This document shows, piece by piece, positions 20,561 through 28,824 of a DNA stretch of 64,000 nt. The notes beneath the pieces are model-generated. The model was not told the DNA's origin and made no database searches. It saw nothing but the letters and a program-made list of their open reading frames with translations. Source of the stretch: Sphingomonas sinipercae (GTDB taxonomy: Bacteria > Pseudomonadota > Alphaproteobacteria > Sphingomonadales > Sphingomonadaceae); NCBI RefSeq assembly GCF_011302055.1, contig NZ_CP049871.1:206501-270500 (forward strand), given 5' to 3'. The first letter of the stretch is position 1. Every line of letters begins with the position of its first letter. Both the position numbers and the translations under genes were made by a program.

Positions 20561-23231
20561 ATTGGGTTGAAGCGAGCTTCAGCGCCTTGGCGACGGTGAT
20601 TGCCCCGACCCTGGCGACGGGCGCGTCCGGGGTTACGACGGCGTCGATATTAAGCTCGGCGTCCACCGCGCCGGCAGTCGCCGATTCCGTTGCCACCCGG
20701 ATCCGATACTGGCCGTAAGGCACGCCTTCGAACAGGAAGAAGCCGTCGAAATCGCTGCGCGCGGTCGCCACGACCTTGCCGGCGGCATCGACCAGCTCAA
20801 GGTCCAGGCCTTCGAAGCCGAGCCCGCCATTCTTGACCACCGAGCCTTCGACATCGCCCGACCCGACGAGCGGAATATCGACCCTGGCCGGGATACCGGG
20901 CCGCGGCACCACCACCTGCATCGCTTTTTTCGGCGCAAGCAGCGGATCGTCGAGGCTGGCGCGGTCGATCCCGACGACTAGCGGCGTAAAGGCGGTGAGG
21001 CCGGCAATCACCACCGAGCCACTGGCGTCGGTCGCCTTTGGCGCCGCCACGGTCCCGGTCGTGATGACCGCGCCCTTTTCGACCGGCTCGTCGGTTTCGC
21101 GAAGGCCATTGCCGTTGAGGTCGCGGAACACGCGCGCTTCGACGATTCCGGCCTGCGCCATCGGCTGGCGCGACAGGCGCATCCCGCTTCCCGGATCGAG
21201 CGAGAAATTGAGGTTGAAGCCGAGCGCGAAGGAGCCGTCGCTCGCCGCTTCGCCGGTTACTGCGAAAGCCATGGCGTCCATTCGCCGGACATGGGTGACG
21301 CGCGCCCGGCTGCGATGCAGGCTTGCGTCATAGGCCACCGCCCCTTCCCAATCGACACGGTCGCTAGCCGACCAATAAGCGGAAACCTCCGTCGAGCGGA
21401 GGCGGGCATGCGGCGTGATTTCGAAACTGGTGCCGCCGCGCAAGCGCACGTCGCCGACCCGGCCCGTGCCGATCAGCTCGGTCACGACCTCTCCCGGCGG
21501 GGCCTTTGCCCCGGCGAGATACTGGCGTTTGTAACCGACGCTCGACGCGAGGTTGAATCGCCCGATATTGGCGGAAAGCCGGGTTGCGGCCTCCAGTTCG
21601 CCGCTGCCGTCCGACCGCTTGCGCAGCCGCACGTCGGCGTGAGCCGGAATTACCGCCCGGCCGATCCGCACCGGCGCATCGATCGACACGCGGCCTTGCT
21701 TGACCGTTTCGCGCGGCCGCCCGGCCAGCCGGAAATCGTCGGCGGCGATGCCCTCCGCGCTTAAATTGACCGATCCGACCTTGGCCAGCACCTGGCCGCG
21801 GATCGCCGTGCCGCCGCGATCGTCGCGTGCAAGCGCAACTTCCGTCAGCGCCGGCCCAAGCGAGCGCCGCACGGAAGCTTCGACGAAGGTCACGCGCTCG
21901 TCGTCGAGCAGCATCGAACGGGCAAGCGCGCCGACCGAGGTCTGCACATCGAGGCCATGTTCTACCGCGATCGTCGCCTGCGTCTTCGGCAGCAGCTTGT
22001 CCGGCGATTGCTCGCGAAGGCCGATGACGTCGCGCCCCGGCTGGTTGACCCCGGCCCAATACCAGGTCTTGCCCGGCGGCACGTTTTCGCGCCCGACATT
22101 GATCTGTTCCGAACGTGCCCGCACTTGCCCCTGGGGACCGTAAAGGATCACGCTGAAGTCATTGTCGCCGTAAAGAAGCTGAATGTCTTCAAACACATAG
22201 CGCTGCCGTGAATCCGACCGGGCAAAGCCGAGCAATTGCCCGTTGCGATACAGTTCGGCGTCCCAGCCGGATGGCAGGTCGCCTTCGAAGCGGGTGCGGT
22301 CGAAGCTGCTGGGGTTGACCAGCGGCCGGTTGGTGACGACCGCGCCGCGCCCGCTGGCCGACGTCCCGGTCAGCCGGGTTTCGAACCCGCTGACGTCGCC
22401 GACGCCCACATGGGTCGCCTGGAGCGGGCCGAGCAGGTGGCCGTCGGGATCCGACCGGTAAGCGCGCAGCCGCAGTTGCGACGGAATCCCCTTGCGGCTG
22501 GTCGTCAGCTGCGCGTCGTACGACAAGTGGGCAAGCTCGCCGGCCGCATAGACCGACGCCTGGCGATCGACCTTGGCGCCAGTGTCGGCGCGATAGGTCA
22601 GGCCGCCGCTGACAACGAAATCGAGCGCCGGCGCGCGCCACATGCGATAGGGCAGGCGCACCTGCGGCAATGTCGACAGGTCGAGCTTGGCTTTCTTCAA
22701 CGAAGCCGAACGCTTCTCGCGCTCGATCGCCAGCTCGACGGGCAATTTCGCTTCCGATTCCAGGATCAGCACCGATCCTGACGTCATTGGCCTGACGCCG
22801 ATGCCAAACCAGCGCGCCAGGGCGGCGCTTTCGATGCACCAGCCTTCAGGCGTTTCCCGCACCGCGCCGCGCGCCAGGGCTTCGGCCTTGCCGCCGTAGC
22901 GCACCTGGTTGCTGCCGACGTCGATCGAGATGGCGTTGGCCTCCTTGAAGGCCCAGCCGCTGGCTTTCTTCGCGGTCAGGTCGATCTTCATCGGCACGTC
23001 GAGCGTGGCGAGGAAGTCGCCAAAGACGATGCACGTGCCTTCGGGCGTCGCATAAGCGCGCACCCCGTCGCCAAGGCGGTATTGCCGAAGCTTCACGTCG
23101 AGCAGGAACTGGTCGTCGGGGTCGGCCGCCCAGCCCTGGGTCACCGGCGTAGCCGCACCTGTGGCAAAGGCGCCGGCAACCGCCAGCGCCAAAGCCCCCG
23201 CTCTGCCGAGCCAGGTGAGCGTCCGAAGCAT
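20559..23231 (-). CDS. Outer-membrane usher-like protein of an alternative chaperone-usher pilus
   Basis: An 890-residue exported protein: signal sequence (about 1-35), a long beta-rich region (about 200-690) with the usher-like segment ILYGPQGQVRARSEQINVGRENVPPG, and C-terminal Ig-like domains. One of these (about 735-790) has the FRDLNGNGLRETDEP motif of SdrD_B/Ca-binding type, and another (about 815-870) is carboxypeptidase-regulatory-like (FDGFFLFEGVPYGQYRIRV). It would secrete and assemble the DUF4402 subunits encoded upstream. It differs from FimD-type ushers and fits the alternative (CS1/TcfC-like) group. It is the last gene of pilin, pilin, chaperone, usher; the chaperone gene ends 27 bases before its start. 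Confidence 0.8.
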   Translation of the reverse strand: MLRTLTWLGRAGALALAVAGAFATGAATPVTQGWAADPDDQFLLDVKLRQYRLGDGVRAYATPEGTCIVFGDFLATLDVPMKIDLTAKKASGWAFKEANAISIDVGSNQVRYGGKAEALARGAVRETPEGWCIESAALARWFGIGVRPMTSGSVLILESEAKLPVELAIEREKRSASLKKAKLDLSTLPQVRLPYRMWRAPALDFVVSGGLTYRADTGAKVDRQASVYAAGELAHLSYDAQLTTSRKGIPSQLRLRAYRSDPDGHLLGPLQATHVGVGDVSGFETRLTGTSASGRGAVVTNRPLVNPSSFDRTRFEGDLPSGWDAELYRNGQLLGFARSDSRQRYVFEDIQLLYGDNDFSVILYGPQGQVRARSEQINVGRENVPPGKTWYWAGVNQPGRDVIGLREQSPDKLLPKTQATIAVEHGLDVQTSVGALARSMLLDDERVTFVEASVRRSLGPALTEVALARDDRGGTAIRGQVLAKVGSVNLSAEGIAADDFRLAGRPRETVKQGRVSIDAPVRIGRAVIPAHADVRLRKRSDGSGELEAATRLSANIGRFNLASSVGYKRQYLAGAKAPPGEVVTELIGTGRVGDVRLRGGTSFEITPHARLRSTEVSAYWSASDRVDWEGAVAYDASLHRSRARVTHVRRMDAMAFAVTGEAASDGSFALGFNLNFSLDPGSGMRLSRQPMAQAGIVEARVFRDLNGNGLRETDEPVEKGAVITTGTVAAPKATDASGSVVIAGLTAFTPLVVGIDRASLDDPLLAPKKAMQVVVPRPGIPARVDIPLVGSGDVEGSVVKNGGLGFEGLDLELVDAAGKVVATARSDFDGFFLFEGVPYGQYRIRVATESATAGAVDAELNIDAVVTPDAPVARVGAITVAKALKLASTQ

Positions 23232-23258
23232 GAGGGGGCCCCCGGCCTCGCCTTCAGC

Positions 23259-24080
23259 TTACCTGAGGACCGCTTGCGTTTCGGCGAGGGTCTTCGACCC
23301 GTCCTCGAACGTCTCGATATATTGGACCGTGACCGGGCCGGCGAGCTGGCCCTTGAAGGATTCGGCGACCGGAATGACGACGTCGCGCGAATTGACGTCG
23401 GTGTAGACGGCAACCGCGCGCTGGATCGCGATGGGATCCTTGATGCCGCTTTTCAGCACCCTGACGTCGCCGAAGGTGGAGCGCGTGCCGGAGCGGGTCA
23501 GCGCGAGCGCGATGGCGCGCTTCCCGTCCCGCTCGGCGACGCGGACGTTGTTGATCGCCGCCTGCACCTGCAGCGAGCCGAGCCGGACGATGACCGGGAT
23601 GGTGACGCCATAAACCGGGATCAGGCGGAAGCTGACGCCCTTGGCTTCGGCGGTCGCCTGCTGCGCGACCGGGATTGCCGGCGGGATCGCGCGGAACAGC
23701 AGGTGGACTCGATATTCGCCGTCGGCCAGCCCTTGCGGGGCGCGCGCGTTGATTCGGATCGACTGCGGCTCGTTCGGGGCGAGGGTCACCCGCCGCGGCG
23801 CATAGACGATCATGTTGCTCGCGGCCTGTTCCGCGCTGCTCGGCGACTTCACTTCTTCCAGCGACCCGTCGGGCAACATCCGCCGGAATTCGACCGAGAT
23901 GCGATAGGTCGCCGGCTCGTCGCCGATATTGTTTAGGATGACTTCCGCACCCTTGCGGCCGTCGAGCACCAGGCGGGTCGGCGCGACCAGCAGGTCGCCG
24001 ACGGCGGCGGCCGCCGGGGCCGCGGGCAAGGCGCAGGACAGCAGCGCGACGGCTGCGGCGACGTTCAAGGCAAGCTTCAT
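23259..24080 (-). CDS. Periplasmic pilus chaperone (PapD-like fold)
   Basis: A 273-residue protein with a signal peptide (MKLALNVAAAVALLSCALPAAPAAAA). It folds as two Ig-like domains. VGDLLVAPTRLVLDGRKGAEVILNN (shown in part) is the typical first strand pair that donates a strand to pilins, and IRINARAPQGLADGEYRVHLLF is the conserved middle. The C-terminal domain carries the VIVRLGSLQV and ALALTRSGTRSTFGDV blocks of the EcpD/CS1-type chaperones. The start is the ATG at 24080; an in-frame ATG at 24131 adds 17 unlikely residues. It acts with the usher downstream and the DUF4402 subunits upstream. A terminator lies between it and the pilin gene. Confidence 0.85.
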   Translation of the reverse strand: MKLALNVAAAVALLSCALPAAPAAAAVGDLLVAPTRLVLDGRKGAEVILNNIGDEPATYRISVEFRRMLPDGSLEEVKSPSSAEQAASNMIVYAPRRVTLAPNEPQSIRINARAPQGLADGEYRVHLLFRAIPPAIPVAQQATAEAKGVSFRLIPVYGVTIPVIVRLGSLQVQAAINNVRVAERDGKRAIALALTRSGTRSTFGDVRVLKSGIKDPIAIQRAVAVYTDVNSRDVVIPVAESFKGQLAGPVTVQYIETFEDGSKTLAETQAVLR

Positions 24081-24177
24081 CTGATCGAACCCCCACTTCC
24101 TCCATTTCGGAGCGAAGGGGCGTTCTGGCACCGGAATGGTTTATTTTCGGTCAACCATCCCTGTTCAGCACAGACGT

Positions 24178-24207
24178 AAAAAGGGGCCGCCGTTGCCGGC
24201 AGCCCCT
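24178..24207 (-). terminator. Rho-independent terminator between pilin and chaperone genes
   Basis: Stem AGGGGC (24182-24187) with GCCCCT (24202-24207), extended by GCCG with CGGC after one mismatch, and a TTGC loop. On the minus strand the stem is followed by a U run (A-run 24178-24182 on the plus strand). It would end most transcripts of the DUF4402 gene and leave some read-through to chaperone and usher. Confidence 0.85.
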
Positions 24208-24251
24208 GACTTTACCCGCGCTTCGAACGCGCGGACGATCGGCAACAGCGC

Positions 24252-24764
24252 TTACTGATAGTCGGCGCTGATGTTGAAGTTGCCGGTGTAGACGCCGTCG
24301 GCGGTCGCCGAGGTCACCGGGATAGAACCACCGATCGAGAACACTTCACCGGCCAGCGTCGTCGCGGCGCTGGTCAGCGTCACGCTTGCCGGCGCGTCGA
24401 GCGTCAGCGTCAGCGTGGCCGAGCCGTTGCTGAGCGAAACGTTCGGGGCCGTGACGGTGACAACCGCACCAGGGGTGCCGTTGATCTTGTACTTGGCGAC
24501 CGAAGTCGTGCCCGAGCAGGTGACCTTGGTGGTGTCGCAGGTCAGCGCACCGGCCTGGTTGAGGCCGACCGAGGTCGAGAAGCCCGACGGGCCCGACAGG
24601 ACGATCGTGCCGAGGTCGAAGTTCTGGGTCGATTCCAGCTTGAGCGGAGTCAAGATCCGGACCTTGCCGGTGGCATTGGTGGTAGCCGAAACCGGGGCCG
24701 CGTTGGCGCCGGTTGCCGTAAGAGCGAGCGCGGCAAAGGCGCCGGCGAGAACGAGCTTTTTCAT
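24252..24764 (-). CDS. DUF4402 protein, probable major pilin subunit
   Basis: A 170-residue exported protein with a clear signal peptide (MKKLVLAGAFAALALTATGANA). The mature part is rich in Ser, Thr, Val and Gly (beta-rich). It has one Cys pair (TCDTTKVTC) and the DUF4402 landmarks ILTPLKLESTQNFDLGTIV near the start and GVYTGNFNISADYQ at the end; the last strand pattern is typical of fimbrial subunits. The start is the ATG at 24764; another at 24779 is in frame. Its own terminator downstream and a CtrA-like box about 108 bases upstream suggest a separately transcribed, abundant subunit. Confidence 0.85.
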   Translation of the reverse strand: MKKLVLAGAFAALALTATGANAAPVSATTNATGKVRILTPLKLESTQNFDLGTIVLSGPSGFSTSVGLNQAGALTCDTTKVTCSGTTSVAKYKINGTPGAVVTVTAPNVSLSNGSATLTLTLDAPASVTLTSAATTLAGEVFSIGGSIPVTSATADGVYTGNFNISADYQ

Positions 24765-24871
24765 CTGATATTTCCCCACTGGTTCAAAAGCGCGGCTGTC
24801 CCGACCTTGGTCCGGTCACCCGTGATCGCCTCATTAACCGCAGCCGCTTACGGCTTTGCTCAACAGCATGG

Positions 24872-24886
24872 TAAACGCGGCGCTAA
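24872..24886 (-). promoter_or_regulatory. CtrA-like box upstream of the DUF4402 pilin gene
   Basis: Minus strand TTAG-N7-TTTA followed by CCAT, one mismatch in each half from TTAA-N7-TTAA. It lies about 108 bases before the pilin ATG and just after the stop of the second DUF4402 gene. Motif-only evidence. Confidence 0.4.
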
Positions 24887-24915
24887 GCTTTTCGCCGTTT
24901 TGGAGCCGTCTTTTC

Positions 24916-25446
24916 CTACAGGTATTCGACGGTGATCGGCACGTCCCCGCGATAGTCGCCCTCGGCATCGCCGGCGATCGACAAGCGGCCGCCGAAGCGG
25001 AACGACAAGGCGCCATTGGAATCGAGCTTGGGCGCCTGCGGAAGATCGCTTCCGATCTGGTCGATGGCGATGCTTCCGCCCGATAGCGAATAGAGCCGGA
25101 GCCTGTCCGGAAGGTCGATTCGCACCGCCCGGCCCGGCTCTCCGCGAACGGTCACGGCGCCGACCATGGCCCGGCCGCTGATCGCGGTGATCCCGCCGCT
25201 GGCGCTGCGTTCGCCGCTTGGCAGCAGGGTCGCCGATCCGCCGCCTTGCCCGAACAGGACAAGCCGGTCGAAATCGAGCGAGGCTTCGACGTTGAGCGCG
25301 ATCTCGCTCTTGCTGGTGCCGAGCGACGGCGCGTCGGTGGTCGGCGTTCGGCACAGCCGGCATTGCGCCTGGGCCGGCACCGGCATTGCGACGGCCAGCC
25401 CCGCCGCCATCGCGAGCATTCCACAAAGACCGACACGGGGCGCCAT
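24916..25446 (-). CDS. Second DUF4402 protein, probable minor or tip pilus subunit
   Basis: A 176-residue exported protein with signal peptide (MAPRVGLCGMLAMAAGLAVAMPVPAQAQ). A CRLC motif lies right after the predicted cleavage site and could form a disulphide. The remainder is beta-rich, with ASLDFDRLVLFGQGGGSATL and the C-terminal GDYRGDVPITVEYL that matches the last-strand pattern of the neighbouring DUF4402 pilin. Sequence similarity to that neighbour is low, so it is likely a minor or adaptor subunit rather than a duplicate. It is first in the pilus gene set and divergent from the PBP gene. Confidence 0.78.
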   Translation of the reverse strand: MAPRVGLCGMLAMAAGLAVAMPVPAQAQCRLCRTPTTDAPSLGTSKSEIALNVEASLDFDRLVLFGQGGGSATLLPSGERSASGGITAISGRAMVGAVTVRGEPGRAVRIDLPDRLRLYSLSGGSIAIDQIGSDLPQAPKLDSNGALSFRFGGRLSIAGDAEGDYRGDVPITVEYL

Positions 25447-25471
25447 GGTCCGGGGTGGTAAGCAACAGACC

Positions 25472-25486
25472 CTAAGACACCGTTAA
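25472..25486 (+). promoter_or_regulatory. CtrA-like box in the pilus/PBP divergent gap
   Basis: CTAA (25472-25475), N7, TTAA (25483-25486): one mismatch from TTAA-N7-TTAA, the best of three such boxes around the pilus locus. It lies 26 bases upstream of the minor pilin start and 61 bases upstream of the PBP start, so it could serve either. Confidence 0.45.
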
Positions 25487-25546
25487 GCATGTTCTGCCCG
25501 CGCCCGCTTGCGGCAGCGCCCCGGGCTTCGTATCGCTTGGACGTCC

Positions 25547-27673
25547 ATGGCCCGATCCCCATCCGCAACCGGCCGACGCCCGATCCGAACGGCGTTCCAG
25601 CTCCTGCTCTATGCGACCCTGCTTGGCCTGCTTGCGCTTGGTGTCGCGGTCGCCGTCGCGGTCGCGTCGCTGCCCAGTTACCAGCAGCTGTCGAAACGCT
25701 CCGACCTCGGCCAGATGATCCGCGTCCACGGCGCCGACGGTTCGGTCCTGCTCTCGCTCGGGCCAAGCTTCGGCAATTGGCTCAGCTACGACCAGATCCC
25801 GCGCGAGATGCGCTCGGCCATGGTGGCGATCGAGGACAAGCGCTTCCGCTCGCACCTCGGCGTCGACCCGATCGGCATCGCTCGCTCGTTCAAGGTCCGG
25901 CTCGAATCCGGCCGCTGGCGGCAAGGCGGCTCGACCATCACCCAGCAACTCGCCCGCAACATCTTCCTGACCAACAGCCGCAACTTCGGCCGCAAGATCA
26001 AGGAAGCAGTGCTCGCGCTCGCCATCGAGCGCAAATTCTCGAAGGACCAGATCCTCGAACTCTATCTCAACCGGGTCTATTTCGGCGGCGGCGCCTACGG
26101 CATCGACGCAGCATCGCGCCGCTTCTTCGGCCACGGCGCCGAAAACCTGTCGCTTGGCGAAGCGGCAATCATCGCCGGCCTGGTCAAGGCGCCGTCCAAT
26201 TACTCCCCAACCGCGGACGTTGAGGCCGCGCGCAGCCGTTCGCAGGTCGTGCTCGACGCGATGGTTGAAAACGGCTTCGTGTCGGCCGGCGCCGCCGCCA
26301 GCGCCGACCCGGCCAAGATTCGGGTGCAGCCGACCGTCAAGGAAAACAGCGTCCGCTACTTCACCGATTGGGCGCTGCCGCAGCTTGATACGCTGATCGA
26401 CGAAACCAGCGAGCCGATCGACGTGTGGACGACGCTCGATCCGCGCATGCAGGCCGCGGCCGACCGCGCGATCGCCACCAACGCGCCCGCCGGAACGCAG
26501 GGGGCCCTGGTTTCGCTCGACCGAGACGGCGCCGTCCGTGCGATGATCGGCGGCCGCAACTACGTCCAGTCGATTTACAACCGCGCGACCCAGGCCCAGC
26601 GGCAGGCGGGCTCCGCGTTCAAGCTGTTCGTCTACTTAAGCGCGCTTGAAAGCGGGATGAAGCCGACCGACACGATGGTCGATCGCCCGGTCGACATCAA
26701 CGGCTGGCAGCCGCGCAATTCCAGCCGGTCCTATGCCGGCGAAGTCACCCTTCGCGAGGCGTTTTCGCGGTCGCTGAACACGATCAGCGCCCAGATCGGC
26801 GAACAGGTCGGCTTCTCGACCATCGCGGACATGGCGCATCGCTTCGGCATCACCACGGCCATCTCGACCTATCCCTCGATGGTCCTGGGGACGAGCGACG
26901 TCCGGTTGATCGAAATGACGCAGGCGTTCGCTTCGGTCGCCAACCGCGGCGCGGGGGTAACGCCTTATGGCATCACCAAGGTCGTGACCAACGACGGCGA
27001 GGTTCTCTACCGCCACGATGCGCAGGAGGAACGCGTCCTGGTCGCCCCCTGGGTCGCCGCAGAAATGACCGACCTGCTGCAAACCGCGGTGATGTCCGGC
27101 ACCGGTCGGGCGGCGCAGATCGGGCGTCCGGTGGCGGGCAAGACCGGCACCACCAGTTCCAACAAGGACGGCTGGTTCATCGGCTTCTCAAGCGGGCTCA
27201 CCACCGGCGTATGGATGGGCCGCGACAATGCCCGCGCGGTGGCCGGGCTCCAGGGCGGGACCGCGCCGGCCCGCGCATTCCACGACTATATGACGGTCGC
27301 CGTCGCCAATCGGCCGGTACAGCCGTTCGAAACGCAGGTGCCGCTGCCTGACTGGGGCCTCGACGCCGACGAGCAGTATCCGGACGGCGAATATATCAAC
27401 CCGAGCGCGGGCCAGATGGTCGACGCCGACGGCAACCCGATCTTCGTGGACGATCCGAACGGCGGGGCGCAGCAACAGCCGCCGGTTTACGAAGGCGACC
27501 CGGGCGACAGCGGATCCAGTCCGCCGTTCCGCGACCCATTCGCGCCAGCTCCGCAGCCGCAGCCGCAGCGCCTGCCGCAAACGCTGCCGCCGCCGCCCGG
27601 CCCGGGACAACAGCAGCCGCGGTCAGCCCCGCCGGCCGATCCCCTTCAGCCGCGGCCCCCAGGCGCGCAATAA
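25547..27673 (+). CDS. Class A penicillin-binding protein (PBP1A type)
   Basis: A bifunctional peptidoglycan synthase of the inner membrane, 708 residues. It has a short cytoplasmic tail, one membrane helix (about 17-40), and a GT51 glycosyltransferase domain (about 65-240) with EDKRFRSHLG (E96) and GGSTITQQLARN. The transpeptidase domain (about 300-610) has the active Ser in GSAFK near 355, SRSLN as SxN, and KTGT near 531. The tail after about 640 is Pro/Gln-rich and probably disordered. The start is the ATG at 25547; an upstream in-frame start at 25508 is less likely. Its 3' end overlaps the convergent metalloprotease gene by 51 bases. Confidence 0.93.
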   Translation: MARSPSATGRRPIRTAFQLLLYATLLGLLALGVAVAVAVASLPSYQQLSKRSDLGQMIRVHGADGSVLLSLGPSFGNWLSYDQIPREMRSAMVAIEDKRFRSHLGVDPIGIARSFKVRLESGRWRQGGSTITQQLARNIFLTNSRNFGRKIKEAVLALAIERKFSKDQILELYLNRVYFGGGAYGIDAASRRFFGHGAENLSLGEAAIIAGLVKAPSNYSPTADVEAARSRSQVVLDAMVENGFVSAGAAASADPAKIRVQPTVKENSVRYFTDWALPQLDTLIDETSEPIDVWTTLDPRMQAAADRAIATNAPAGTQGALVSLDRDGAVRAMIGGRNYVQSIYNRATQAQRQAGSAFKLFVYLSALESGMKPTDTMVDRPVDINGWQPRNSSRSYAGEVTLREAFSRSLNTISAQIGEQVGFSTIADMAHRFGITTAISTYPSMVLGTSDVRLIEMTQAFASVANRGAGVTPYGITKVVTNDGEVLYRHDAQEERVLVAPWVAAEMTDLLQTAVMSGTGRAAQIGRPVAGKTGTTSSNKDGWFIGFSSGLTTGVWMGRDNARAVAGLQGGTAPARAFHDYMTVAVANRPVQPFETQVPLPDWGLDADEQYPDGEYINPSAGQMVDADGNPIFVDDPNGGAQQQPPVYEGDPGDSGSSPPFRDPFAPAPQPQPQRLPQTLPPPPGPGQQQPRSAPPADPLQPRPPGAQ

Positions 27674-28330
27674 GGCCCGCGCTTCGGCAACGTCGCCGCC
27701 GAACAGGTCGCGCTCGACCTGCTTGAACTTCGGTCCGTGATTGAGCTCGATCAGGTGGGCCACTTCATGGGCGACGACGAACTGGCGCGCCTCGGCCGGC
27801 GCCAGGATTAGCCGCCAGCTATAGCGAATCCGGCGCGCGCTGCTGCAGCTTCCCCAGCGGGTCGCCGCATCGCCGATCCCGACCGACGCGGGCGCGATCC
27901 CGGCGCGTGCGGCGACCTCCGCCGTTTCCCGCGACAACGTCTCCAGCGCCAGCCGCTTCAGGAAGCGCTCGATGCGGCCGGGAAAGGCGCTGGCTGGCCC
28001 GCCGACGACCAGCCGGCCTTCGGCGAGCAGCGGTGAACGGCCGGCCCCTTCAACCTGCACCAGAAGGACATCGGCCCCATCGATGGGAATGGTCGCGCCC
28101 GGAGCGAACGGTTCGGCCGCGGGCGCTTCGGTGATCTGCCGGTCGATCCAGTCGCGATGCCCGGTTGCCCAGCTCAACACCGCCCGGCGCGACAATCCGC
28201 GCGGATAGGTGACTTTGAGCAAATGCCTTGCAGCGTCGTAGCGAAGGCGCATCCGGCGGGCGCTTCGCAGCGGGGAAAGCAGGATCGGCGCCGGCAGGTC
28301 CGGGTGCCGTTCGAGCCGTTCAGAGGCCAC
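27623..28330 (-). CDS. YgjP/SprT-like zinc metalloprotease (DUF45)
   Basis: A 235-residue cytosolic protein. Its zinc site is complete: HEVAHLIELNHG (H188, E189, H192, H198), plus the family block RWGSCSSARRIRYSWRLILAP. Members of this COG1451 family are metal-dependent hydrolases of mostly unknown substrate. The start is set at GTG 28330, which overlaps the end of the YcgN gene by 11 bases; an ATG at 28363 would add 11 residues and deepen the overlap. The last 51 bases overlap the end of the PBP gene on the other strand. Confidence 0.82.
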   Translation of the reverse strand: MASERLERHPDLPAPILLSPLRSARRMRLRYDAARHLLKVTYPRGLSRRAVLSWATGHRDWIDRQITEAPAAEPFAPGATIPIDGADVLLVQVEGAGRSPLLAEGRLVVGGPASAFPGRIERFLKRLALETLSRETAEVAARAGIAPASVGIGDAATRWGSCSSARRIRYSWRLILAPAEARQFVVAHEVAHLIELNHGPKFKQVERDLFGGDVAEARALLRAWGPRLKGIGRRG

Positions 28331-28766
28331 GGTCGACCATATGATATTCAAGCTCGCCCGCATCGTCCTCGCTGACCGTCCAGCCGCGCGTCGACTGGCC
28401 GGCCTCGTGTACCGTCTCGCGGTCGCCGGAGATCAGGTAATGCCATTGCGGAAGCGGCTTGTCCTCGGCCCGCAGCCGATAGGCGCAGGTGTCCGGCAGC
28501 CAGTCCAGCGTGCCCAGCTTGTTGCGGTCGAGGATGACGCAGTCGGAGACTCGCCGCTTGCGGTTGCGATAGTCGGAGCAGCGGCCGTGACGCCGATCGA
28601 GCAGCGTGCAGGCGACGTTGGTCGCGAACAGCTCGCCGGTTTCCTCATCCTCGAGCTTGTGCAGGCAGCAGCGCCCGCAGCTATCGCACAAAGCCTCCCA
28701 CTCGCCGCGGTCGAGCTGCGCTAACGGCTTCTCCCAAAAGGGTTTCGAGGACTTCACGACGTTCAT
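28320..28766 (-). CDS. YcgN family cysteine-cluster protein (UPF0260)
   Basis: A 148-residue protein with the YcgN/YkgJ-type Cys cluster: CDSCGRCC near 27-34, then single Cys in VACTLLD, RCSDYRN, SDCVILD and DTCAYRL. The cluster probably binds zinc or an Fe-S centre. The function in bacteria is unknown. The text WEALCDSCGRCCLHKLEDEE and LPQWHYLISGD is very typical of the family. It is transcribed with the YgjP-like gene, which starts inside its 3' end, and divergent from the ankyrin gene. Confidence 0.88.
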   Translation of the reverse strand: MNVVKSSKPFWEKPLAQLDRGEWEALCDSCGRCCLHKLEDEETGELFATNVACTLLDRRHGRCSDYRNRKRRVSDCVILDRNKLGTLDWLPDTCAYRLRAEDKPLPQWHYLISGDRETVHEAGQSTRGWTVSEDDAGELEYHMVDRGL

Positions 28767-28824
28767 GACAAGCGCTGCAATGCTCTGCTATCGACTCCCG
28801 ATCAAGTTGGGAGGGCAGTCGACG

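Noticed and set aside
20409-25446. tRNA-Leu as an integration site for a genomic island carrying the pilus genes
   Set aside because: No integrase, no duplicated tRNA 3' end and no mobility genes were found; base composition looks like the neighbours.
28606-28824. N-terminal extension of the ankyrin protein
   Set aside because: The extension is antisense to the YcgN gene, is Ser-rich low-complexity text, and would bury a clear signal peptide and ribosome site at 28825.
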